Source of the DNA: an uncultured Lachnospiraceae bacterium | Lineage (GTDB): Bacteria > Bacillota > Clostridia > Lachnospirales > Lachnospiraceae | Reading direction: 5' to 3' | DNA length: 64,000 nt | Assembly: GCA_947629585.1 (NCBI GenBank) | Contig: CANREH010000003.1 | Location: forward strand, 1 to 64,000 | In this document: in pieces, positions 57,872 to 64,000 of the stretch | Layout of the letters: each line of letters opens with the position of its first letter | Position numbering within the stretch: position 1 is the stretch's first letter | Made by a program: the position numbers and the translations under genes | The notes under the pieces: model-generated | Databases searched by the model: none | Seen by the model: only the letters and a program-made list of their open reading frames with translations | Told to the model about the DNA's origin: nothing

Positions 57872-59680
57872 TTGTATTATCCGGATGAAATTGTGGAGGA
57901 AGTCCGAAGGCAGAATAATATTGTTGACGTTATTTCCGGCTATGTGCGGCTGACAAGAAGGGGAAGCTCCTATATAGGGCTGTGCCCGTTCCATAATGAA
58001 AAAACGCCGTCCTTTTCCGTCAGTGAAAGCAAGCAGATTTTTAAGTGCTTCGGCTGCGGAGAAAGCGGCAATGTGGTCACATTTTTGATGAAATATGAGA
58101 ATTATTCGTTTCCGGAAGCGGTAAAGGCGCTTGCCGACAGGGCGGGCATTGCGCTGCCGGAACAGGATTATTCCGAAGAACAAAGGCGCAGGGCCAACCG
58201 CCGCAGTCAGCTTCTTGAAATCAACCGGCAGGCTGCGCTCTATTTTTTTTCCAGATTGAAAACAGAGCACGGGAAAAATGCGTACCGTTATTTTGCCCTG
58301 GAACGGCGCCTGACAAACGAAACGATTGTAAAATTCGGGCTTGGATATTCCGATTATTCCGATGGGTACAGCGACGATCTGTACCGCCATTTAAAAGGAA
58401 TGGGGTATTCCGACGAGCTGCTGAAGAATTCCGGGCTGATTGTGATGAAAAACGGCAGGGTGCAGGACAAGTTCTGGAACCGTGCCATGTTCCCGATTTT
58501 GGATGTCAATCGGAAGGTCATCGGCTTCGGAGGGCGTGTCATGGGGGACGGCAAGCCGAAATATATGAATTCGCCGGATACGGAGGTATTTGACAAGAGC
58601 CGGAATTTATTTGGCCTGTACCTTGCCAAAGGGACGAAACGCCCGAACCTGATTCTCTGCGAGGGCTATATGGATGTCATTGCCATGCACCAAGCGGGTT
58701 TTGACAATGCGGTGGCGTCTCTCGGGACGGCGCTGACAGAGGCGCAGACGGGGCTGTTAAAGCGTTATACAAAGGAAATCCTGCTGATTTATGACAGTGA
58801 CGCTGCCGGGGTCAAGGCGGCGCTGCGCGCTGTGCCGATGTTAAAAAAAGCCGGGTTACACGCAAAAGTAGTGCGCCTTTCCCCTTATAAAGATCCGGAT
58901 GAGTTCCTTAAGGCCAAAGGACCGGAAGAGTTTGAAAAGCGGCTTTTAGAGGCGCAGAACAGCTTTTATTTCCAGGCGGAGGTATTAAAGCAGGATTTTG
59001 ATTTTTCCGATCCTGCGCAGAAGACAGAGTTTTACCATGAAATTGCCAGATTATTGTGTAAATTTGAAGATGAAATTGAACGGAACGTCTATATGGAAGC
59101 GGCGGCTGAAGAATACGGGGTGGATTATAGGCAGTTAAGGGAGCTTGTCAACCGCTACGGGCTGCAGGAACTGAGGGAAAACGAATACCGGGAGGCGGCT
59201 AAGAAGATCCGGGAGGAGCGGCAGAACTTAAACCGGGGAGCGGGAAATAGAAAACAAACGGAGACGGGTGTTGAAAAAGCGCAGAAAATGCTCTTGACAT
59301 GGTTCGCAGTTGATCCGATATTAATAAAGAAGCTGTCTCATGTCATAACCCTGTCTGATTTTAAATCGGAATTTTACCATGAGGCGGCGGAGATTATGTA
59401 TGCGCAGTTTGGAAAAAGCGGGACCGTGGAGCCTGCCGCCGTGATCAGCCATTTTGAAGAAGCAGAGGATCAGAAAAGGGCTGCCGATATTTTTTATGAA
59501 AATACGCTTGCCGCTCTTTCCATTCAGGAAAAGGAAAAGGCGCTGAAGGAAATTGTAAGGAAAATTCGGGAATACAGCCTATCCTATGACGCGGAGCATA
59601 CGACAGACTTGGCGGCGCTGCAAAGGATTTTTCAGGAAAAGGAAGCGTTGAGAAAGCTGGATCTGAAGCTTTCCGTATGA
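57872..59680 (+). CDS. dnaG: DNA primase
   Basis: A 602-residue primase. The N-terminal CHC2 zinc domain (CPFHNEKTPSF...FKCFGCGESGN), the Toprim domain (LCEGYMDVIAMHQAGF, LIYDSDAAG) and a C-terminal DnaB-interacting part are in the normal order. It makes RNA primers for the lagging strand. The start is TTG, 57872, preceded by GAGGTGG. It is followed by rpoD after 154 bp, the typical macromolecular-synthesis operon of bacteria. Confidence 0.96.
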   Translation: MYYPDEIVEEVRRQNNIVDVISGYVRLTRRGSSYIGLCPFHNEKTPSFSVSESKQIFKCFGCGESGNVVTFLMKYENYSFPEAVKALADRAGIALPEQDYSEEQRRRANRRSQLLEINRQAALYFFSRLKTEHGKNAYRYFALERRLTNETIVKFGLGYSDYSDGYSDDLYRHLKGMGYSDELLKNSGLIVMKNGRVQDKFWNRAMFPILDVNRKVIGFGGRVMGDGKPKYMNSPDTEVFDKSRNLFGLYLAKGTKRPNLILCEGYMDVIAMHQAGFDNAVASLGTALTEAQTGLLKRYTKEILLIYDSDAAGVKAALRAVPMLKKAGLHAKVVRLSPYKDPDEFLKAKGPEEFEKRLLEAQNSFYFQAEVLKQDFDFSDPAQKTEFYHEIARLLCKFEDEIERNVYMEAAAEEYGVDYRQLRELVNRYGLQELRENEYREAAKKIREERQNLNRGAGNRKQTETGVEKAQKMLLTWFAVDPILIKKLSHVITLSDFKSEFYHEAAEIMYAQFGKSGTVEPAAVISHFEEAEDQKRAADIFYENTLAALSIQEKEKALKEIVRKIREYSLSYDAEHTTDLAALQRIFQEKEALRKLDLKLSV

Positions 59681-59834
59681 GGAGGAATAGATTAAAACAA
59701 AATCAGATATACTATGTCATGGATTTATCGTAGTAAAAATCTATGGGTGGGAAAGAGGAAGTATGAAATTTGTGACTGTGCGCTGCTTGCCGCAAATTCC
59801 CGGATTACAGCGGCGCAGAAATGAGGGAACCTCT

Positions 59835-60929
59835 ATGAAAGATAACAGCAGGGAAGAATGGAAACAGAAATGTAAGGAACTGCTAAAAAAGGCAAAGGAA
59901 AATAAGGACGCCTTGGAATATTCGGAAGTGCAGGCGTATTTTGAAGGAGAAGGGCTGAAGCTGTCAGAAAAGCAGCTTCATCAAATCTGCCTTTTGCTGG
60001 AATCGCAGGGGGTTGACGTCGTCCGCCTGGATGATCCGGAAGAGCTTTCCATTGAGCTTGAGGAAGAGGAAACAGAGGACAGTGAGCAGGCGGATACCGA
60101 GTATAACAGCGATCCGGTGCGTTTATACTTAAGGGAAATCGGGAAGGTCCCGCTTCTTAACTGGGAGCAGGAGCAGGAGCTTGCCAAACGTGTCATGGAA
60201 GGGGACGAACAGGCGAAAAGGGAGCTTGCAGAGGCAAACCTGCGCCTTGTTGTGAATGTGGCGAAAAAATATTCCGGGCACGGTATGCTGCTCCTTGATC
60301 TGATCCAGGAGGGAAATTTAGGACTGATGAAGGCAGTCGAAAAATTTGATTACCGGAAGGGCTATAAATTCAGCACCTACGCTACCTGGTGGATACGCCA
60401 GTCCATTACCCGCGCAATCGCCGATCAGTCCAGGACAATCCGCATCCCTGTGCATATGGTGGAAAGCATTAACCGGATGAGGCGTTTGGAGCGGGAATAT
60501 ATCCAGACCTATGACAAAGAGCCGGAGGAAAAAGAACTTGCCAAAATGATGAAGCTGCCACTGGAAAAGGTGCAGGAGCTCAAAAAAATCGCGCAGGAGC
60601 CGGTATCCTTAGAAAAGCCGGTGGGGGAAGAAGAGGACAGCTATCTGATGGATTATGTCCGGGATGAAAAGATTCTGGAGCCGGAAGAAGCGGTCAGCAA
60701 CATGATGCTCCATAAAAATTTAATGGAGGCGATCAGCCAGATTGACGAGCGCAAAGGGCGGGTCTTAATCCGCCGTTACGGGTTAGAGGACGGGAAGACC
60801 CGCACGCTTCAGGAAGTCGGGGAAGAGATGAATGTTACCAGGGAGAGAATCCGCCAGATGGAAGACGACGCCCTGCGTTATTTAAAACATCCGAACCACA
60901 GCAAAAAGCTGAAGGATTTTTTGAATTAA
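59835..60929 (+). CDS. rpoD: Primary sigma factor (RpoD/SigA)
   Basis: A 364-residue housekeeping sigma factor. Region 1.1 is short, region 1.2 begins near [17 protein letters not shown], regions 2.1-2.4 include [17 protein letters not shown] and [19 protein letters not shown], region 3 and the HTH of region 4.2 ([19 protein letters not shown]) follow. Start ATG 59835 has GAGGGAACC upstream; the frame continues 24 codons further without a ribosome site. It is useful as a reference against the incomplete sigma-like protein at the left end of the window. Confidence 0.98.
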   Translation: MKDNSREEWKQKCKELLKKAKENKDALEYSEVQAYFEGEGLKLSEKQLHQICLLLESQGVDVVRLDDPEELSIELEEEETEDSEQADTEYNSDPVRLYLREIGKVPLLNWEQEQELAKRVMEGDEQAKRELAEANLRLVVNVAKKYSGHGMLLLDLIQEGNLGLMKAVEKFDYRKGYKFSTYATWWIRQSITRAIADQSRTIRIPVHMVESINRMRRLEREYIQTYDKEPEEKELAKMMKLPLEKVQELKKIAQEPVSLEKPVGEEEDSYLMDYVRDEKILEPEEAVSNMMLHKNLMEAISQIDERKGRVLIRRYGLEDGKTRTLQEVGEEMNVTRERIRQMEDDALRYLKHPNHSKKLKDFLN

Positions 60930-60965
60930 AACAAGATCAGGAGCAAAGGAGAGGAGAGCCTGTTT

Positions 60966-61688
60966 ATGGTAACACTGTCCCGCCGCCTTCTGGCATCGGC
61001 ATCGTTTGTTTCTAAAGGAGCCAGAGTGGCAGATATCGGCTGTGACCATGCCTACACTTCCATTTATCTTATGCAGCAGGGAATTGCGGGTTCCTGCATT
61101 GCTATGGATGTGAGAGAAGGACCTTTGTCAAAGGCGAGAGAAAATATCCGCCGTTATTCGCTGGAAGATAAAATAGAGACGAGGCTTTCTGACGGGCTTT
61201 GTAAGCTTTCTATAGGAGAAGCGGATACCATCCTGATTTCCGGCATGGGAGGGCTGTTAATACAGAAAATCCTTGCCGGAAAGCCGGAGGTCACAAAAAG
61301 CGTGGAGGAATTGATTTTGCAGCCGCAGTCGGAACAGGATCTGGTACGGCGGTTTCTCCATCAGGCAAGGTTTATAATAAAAGAGGAAACCATGCTTTGT
61401 GAGGATGGAAAATATTATGTCAGTATCCATGCGGTGAATACGGGAAAGACGCCGGAACCATACGAAAAAAAGGAAGCATATATTTTTGGAAAGACACTGC
61501 TGGACAGACAAGATCCCTGCCTTTTGGAATATTTACAGAACCGGAAGGAGAAATATGAGGGGATTTTGATAGAGTTAAAGCAGCAGGGAAAAACAGAAAC
61601 TCACCGCGGTTATCGGGAAATGAAAGAAAAATTGTCAGAGCTTGAAAATGCGCTCCAATGGTACGGGGAGAAGCAGAGTGGAAAATAA
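60966..61688 (+). CDS. trmK: tRNA (adenine 22-N1)-methyltransferase TrmK
   Basis: A 240-residue methyltransferase that makes m1A22 in tRNA. The SAM motif VADIGCDHAYTSIYLMQ, ISGMGGLLIQKIL and LQPQSEQDLVRRFL are the family signatures. It follows rpoD by 36 bp with GGAGAGG upstream. It is normally followed, as here, by the nif3 gene. Confidence 0.93.
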   Translation: MVTLSRRLLASASFVSKGARVADIGCDHAYTSIYLMQQGIAGSCIAMDVREGPLSKARENIRRYSLEDKIETRLSDGLCKLSIGEADTILISGMGGLLIQKILAGKPEVTKSVEELILQPQSEQDLVRRFLHQARFIIKEETMLCEDGKYYVSIHAVNTGKTPEPYEKKEAYIFGKTLLDRQDPCLLEYLQNRKEKYEGILIELKQQGKTETHRGYREMKEKLSELENALQWYGEKQSGK

Positions 61689-61716
61689 ATTTTGAAAAAG
61701 AGGAGAAGAACCAACT

Positions 61717-62829
61717 ATGAAATGCCGGACTATTATTCAGCTCCTGGAAGAGCTTGCGCCGCCAAAATATGCCGAGGAATGGGATAATCCGGGGCTTTTG
61801 CTGGGACGGGCAGAAAAAGAAGTACATAATATTATGGTTGCATTGGATGCGTCGGAGGATGTAGTAGAGCAGGCTGTTTCTAACCATGCGGATATGTTAA
61901 TTACGCACCATCCGATGATTTTTAAGCCGCTGAAAAAAATTACGTCGCAGGATTTTATCGGGAAAAAGATCATCAAATTAATCCAGAATGATGTGGTATG
62001 TTATGCCATGCACACTAATTTTGACTGTGCTGTTATGGCAGTAGAAGCGGGGAAACGGCTGGGACTTAAAAATATGCGGGTCCTTGACCCTGTTTATGAA
62101 GAGAAATATTATAAAATCGCTGTTTTTGTGCCGGAGGATCAGGCGGAAAAAGTGCGGGCAGCCATGACCAGGGAAGGGGCGGGCTTTATCGGGAACTATT
62201 CTGACTGCACCTTTAATACGGAAGGGATGGGGACGTTCCTTCCGAGAGAAGGGACGAACCCTTACCTGGGGAGGCAGGGGGAGCTTGCCAGAGTGCGAGA
62301 AATGAAAATTGAGACTATTGTGGATGAACAGCGGAAAAAAACGGTTATTGACGCCATGTTAAAGGCGCACCCTTATGAAGAGCCCGCCTATGATATTTAT
62401 CCGCTGGTTTCCAACGGGCAGGGAGCGGGGATTGGATGCTTCGGCTATCTCAGCCAGTATGTGACGGCGGAAAATCTGGCAAGGCGGGTAAAAGAAGCGT
62501 TCCATGTGCCGTATGTCACTTATACCGGGAAGCCGGAGGATAAACTGGCGTCCATTGCCATCTGTCCGGGATCGGGGAAAAGTGTGATCGGAAAAGCGGC
62601 AGGCCATGCGGATGTATTAATCACCGGGGATATGGATCACCACAGCGCGTTGGACGCCAAAGAGCAGGGATTATTGTTAATGGATGCGGGACATTTCGGG
62701 ACAGAACATTTTATGGCGGAATATGTCTGCAATTATTTGAAAAAGAAAATTGCAGAGGCGGATTTTGATATGCAGCATACCGTCAATGTCTTTACGGCGG
62801 AAGAACAGCCGGTGTTTCAGATTTTATAG
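61717..62829 (+). CDS. Nif3-like dinuclear metal center protein
   Basis: A 370-residue member of the NIF3/YqfO family. Metal-binding residues lie in DMLITHHPMIFKPLKKI near the N-terminus and in DAGHFGTEHFMAEY near the end. A middle PII-like insertion (about 125-230) characterises the longer YqfO type. The function is not settled. It follows trmK by 28 bp and ends the transcript before a [11 protein letters not shown] region. Confidence 0.93.
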   Translation: MKCRTIIQLLEELAPPKYAEEWDNPGLLLGRAEKEVHNIMVALDASEDVVEQAVSNHADMLITHHPMIFKPLKKITSQDFIGKKIIKLIQNDVVCYAMHTNFDCAVMAVEAGKRLGLKNMRVLDPVYEEKYYKIAVFVPEDQAEKVRAAMTREGAGFIGNYSDCTFNTEGMGTFLPREGTNPYLGRQGELARVREMKIETIVDEQRKKTVIDAMLKAHPYEEPAYDIYPLVSNGQGAGIGCFGYLSQYVTAENLARRVKEAFHVPYVTYTGKPEDKLASIAICPGSGKSVIGKAAGHADVLITGDMDHHSALDAKEQGLLLMDAGHFGTEHFMAEYVCNYLKKKIAEADFDMQHTVNVFTAEEQPVFQIL

Positions 62830-62848
62830 ATTTATTGTTTGTGTAAAG

Positions 62849-62884
62849 AAAAAGCCCCCGGCGTTAGAACCTGGGGCTTTGGTT
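62849..62884. terminator. Terminator-like hairpin after the Nif3-like gene
   Basis: AAAGCCCC (62851-62858) pairs with GGGGCTTT (62873-62880). The plus side ends in TTTGGTTC; on the minus side the stem would be followed by TTTCTTT. Confidence 0.5.
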
Positions 62885-63319
62885 CATTTCATAGGAAATT
62901 TCTTCGGAATTTCCTATGAGGCCGCTTCCTTCGGAAACGGCTAAGATTCGAACAGATGCGGGCTTTGCCCGCTTTGTTCTAAATTCTGATTTTTTCATTT
63001 TAAAATTCTTCTTTCTTTTTTTCTGCTCTTTTGAGCTGCGTCAACTTTTCAATAGAGTAAAAAAATTTTAAAAAATTATTCATATCTTTACAAAAAATTC
63101 ATAATATTATAAGCAGATTCGGGGATAAATAGGGCTTTTGTCCTATTGTTAAAATTAGGTATTTTAACTAAACTTAGAATAATAAAAGAATACTTATTTG
63201 TTTGAAATAAACAGGAAAATTTTTAGAAAAATTCCTGTAAAATTTCAAGATTGTGGATTTTTATAAATCATGGAGTTTTGCAGCGGTTCATCCATAATCA
63301 GAGTAAGGGAGGCAGCAGC
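62885..63319. other. [11 protein letters not shown] then AT-rich intergenic region
   Basis: Three consecutive hairpins lie at 62889-62919 (ATAGGAAATT/AATTTCCTAT), 62921-62941 (GCCG.TTCC/GGAA.CGGC) and 62950-62979 (GAACA, GCGGGC/GCCCGC, TGTTC). The remainder, 63000-63300, is AT-rich with one inverted repeat, ACAGGAA...TTCCTGT at about 63210-63238. No gene is supported. The promoter of the next gene is not obvious. Confidence 0.55.
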
Positions 63320-64000
63320 GTGGAAGGAAAGACAGTTCAGGTGACGGTTGGCGGGAAGTTAAGGACATACCCGGAAGGGACGACGCTTTACCATATTGCC
63401 AAGGAGTATCAGCAGGAAAAAGGTTTTGCAGACAAGGGCGATATTATCCTGGCGAAGATGAACCACAGGCTTTGTGAGCTTTTTAAAAAAGTGGAAGATG
63501 ACTGTGAAGTTTCCTTTCTGACGACGGCGGACGAGGCTGGGGCAAAGACGTACCGCAGAGGAGTTATCTTCCTTATGCTGAAAGCTGCTTACCAGATACT
63601 GGGAAAAGAAAAAATAAAAAAAATTGTTGTGGAACATGCTATTGGAAAAGGACTTTTTTGTGAATACTATTCCTTAGACGGGAGTTTTATCACAGAAGAA
63701 CAGTTGAAAAAAATAGAACAAGAAATGCGCAGGATGGTCAGGGAAGATATCCGGATTGAGAAACGTTCCATCCCGACGGATGAAGCGATTGCATTGTTCC
63801 ACAGGCATAAGATGTTTGACAGGGAAAAGTTATTTAATTACCGAAGAGTATCAACTACGAATGTTTACAGCCTGGATGGGTTTGAAGATTACTTTTATGG
63901 ATATATGCCTTACAGTACGGGAGTGCTGAAGTATTTTTCACTTTCCTTATATGAGCATGGATTTATTCTGCAGATGCCGGACAGGAAGCACCCGGCAGAG
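63320..64000 (+). CDS. TGS-domain nucleoside (uridine-type) kinase, 3' end beyond window
   Basis: 227 residues are readable and the frame is open at the window end. A TGS-like beta-grasp domain (VTVGGKLRTYPEGTTLYHIAKEYQ) is followed by a threonyl-tRNA-synthetase second-additional-domain-like region (VVEHAIGKGLFCEYYSLDG, then FHRHKMFDREKLFNYR). This combination precedes a P-loop uridine kinase domain in clostridial nucleoside kinases of about 550 residues; that domain would lie outside the window. The start GTG 63320 follows AAGGGAGG by 7 nt. Confidence 0.8.
   Translation, partial: MEGKTVQVTVGGKLRTYPEGTTLYHIAKEYQQEKGFADKGDIILAKMNHRLCELFKKVEDDCEVSFLTTADEAGAKTYRRGVIFLMLKAAYQILGKEKIKKIVVEHAIGKGLFCEYYSLDGSFITEEQLKKIEQEMRRMVREDIRIEKRSIPTDEAIALFHRHKMFDREKLFNYRRVSTTNVYSLDGFEDYFYGYMPYSTGVLKYFSLSLYEHGFILQMPDRKHPAE

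Noticed and set aside
62940..62985. tRNA-like T-arm sequence (TTCGAA)
   Set aside because: No acceptor stem or anticodon arm can be drawn; it is part of a hairpin cluster.

Overview
The window looks like chromosome of an endospore-forming Lachnospiraceae-type Clostridium relative. The pointers are the spoIVA gene, the Firmicutes housekeeping order rplS-(lepB)-rbgA-rnhB-ylqH-yraN and priA-def-fmt-Zn peptidase-rsmB-rlmN-prpC-prkC-rsgA-rpe-thiN, dnaG-rpoD-trmK-nif3, AAGGAGG-type ribosome sites with frequent TTG and GTG starts, and several Rpn-family nucleases. No rRNA, tRNA, CRISPR array, prophage or complete insertion sequence was seen. The genus cannot be fixed from the sequence alone.

Layout. 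1-5 kb: a sigma-like protein without region 4, a sugar-binding lipoprotein paired with a chemoreceptor, and an Rpn nuclease bracketed by a 67-bp direct repeat that carries a terminator. 5-10 kb: two tandem lipoproteins, each a propeller-like half joined to a solute-binding-protein-like half, then a palindrome-rich spacer. 10-15 kb: a TruA homologue with a substituted catalytic Asp, a zinc-ribbon membrane protein, a MITE-like element, and a second chemoreceptor on the minus strand. 15-24 kb: leuS, a dacF-like carboxypeptidase, leuCD, two small minus-strand proteins, a lipoprotein and spoIVA. 24-30 kb: MerR and LacI regulators, then the rplS-to-yraN housekeeping block interrupted by a second Rpn gene. 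30-38 kb: a secreted Lys-rich protein, a CpsB-CpsC-CpsD phosphoregulatory module without glycosyltransferases, prs, an unlisted type I toxin-antitoxin locus, and a secreted protein. 38-45 kb: gltB-gltD behind a short attenuator-like leader, and a third Rpn-type gene. 45-63 kb: priA to nif3, a dense run of translation, DNA replication and Ser/Thr-phosphorylation genes in which rlmN has lost its radical-SAM core. The window closes inside a TGS-domain nucleoside kinase.

The least ordinary items are: (i) a complete type I toxin-antitoxin locus between prs and a secreted-protein gene, with a 38-codon toxin, two promoters, a sequestered ribosome site and an antisense RNA; (ii) two 173-bp copies of a MITE-like element starting GTAA, one with perfect 8-bp target duplications, plus a decayed third copy that ends a coding region; (iii) an in-frame internally deleted rlmN; (iv) TruA with Asp replaced by Glu; (v) a membrane-anchored CpsB phosphatase with its own extracellular domain; (vi) competing hairpins upstream of gltB. 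All readings are by eye; no alignment or database search was run.
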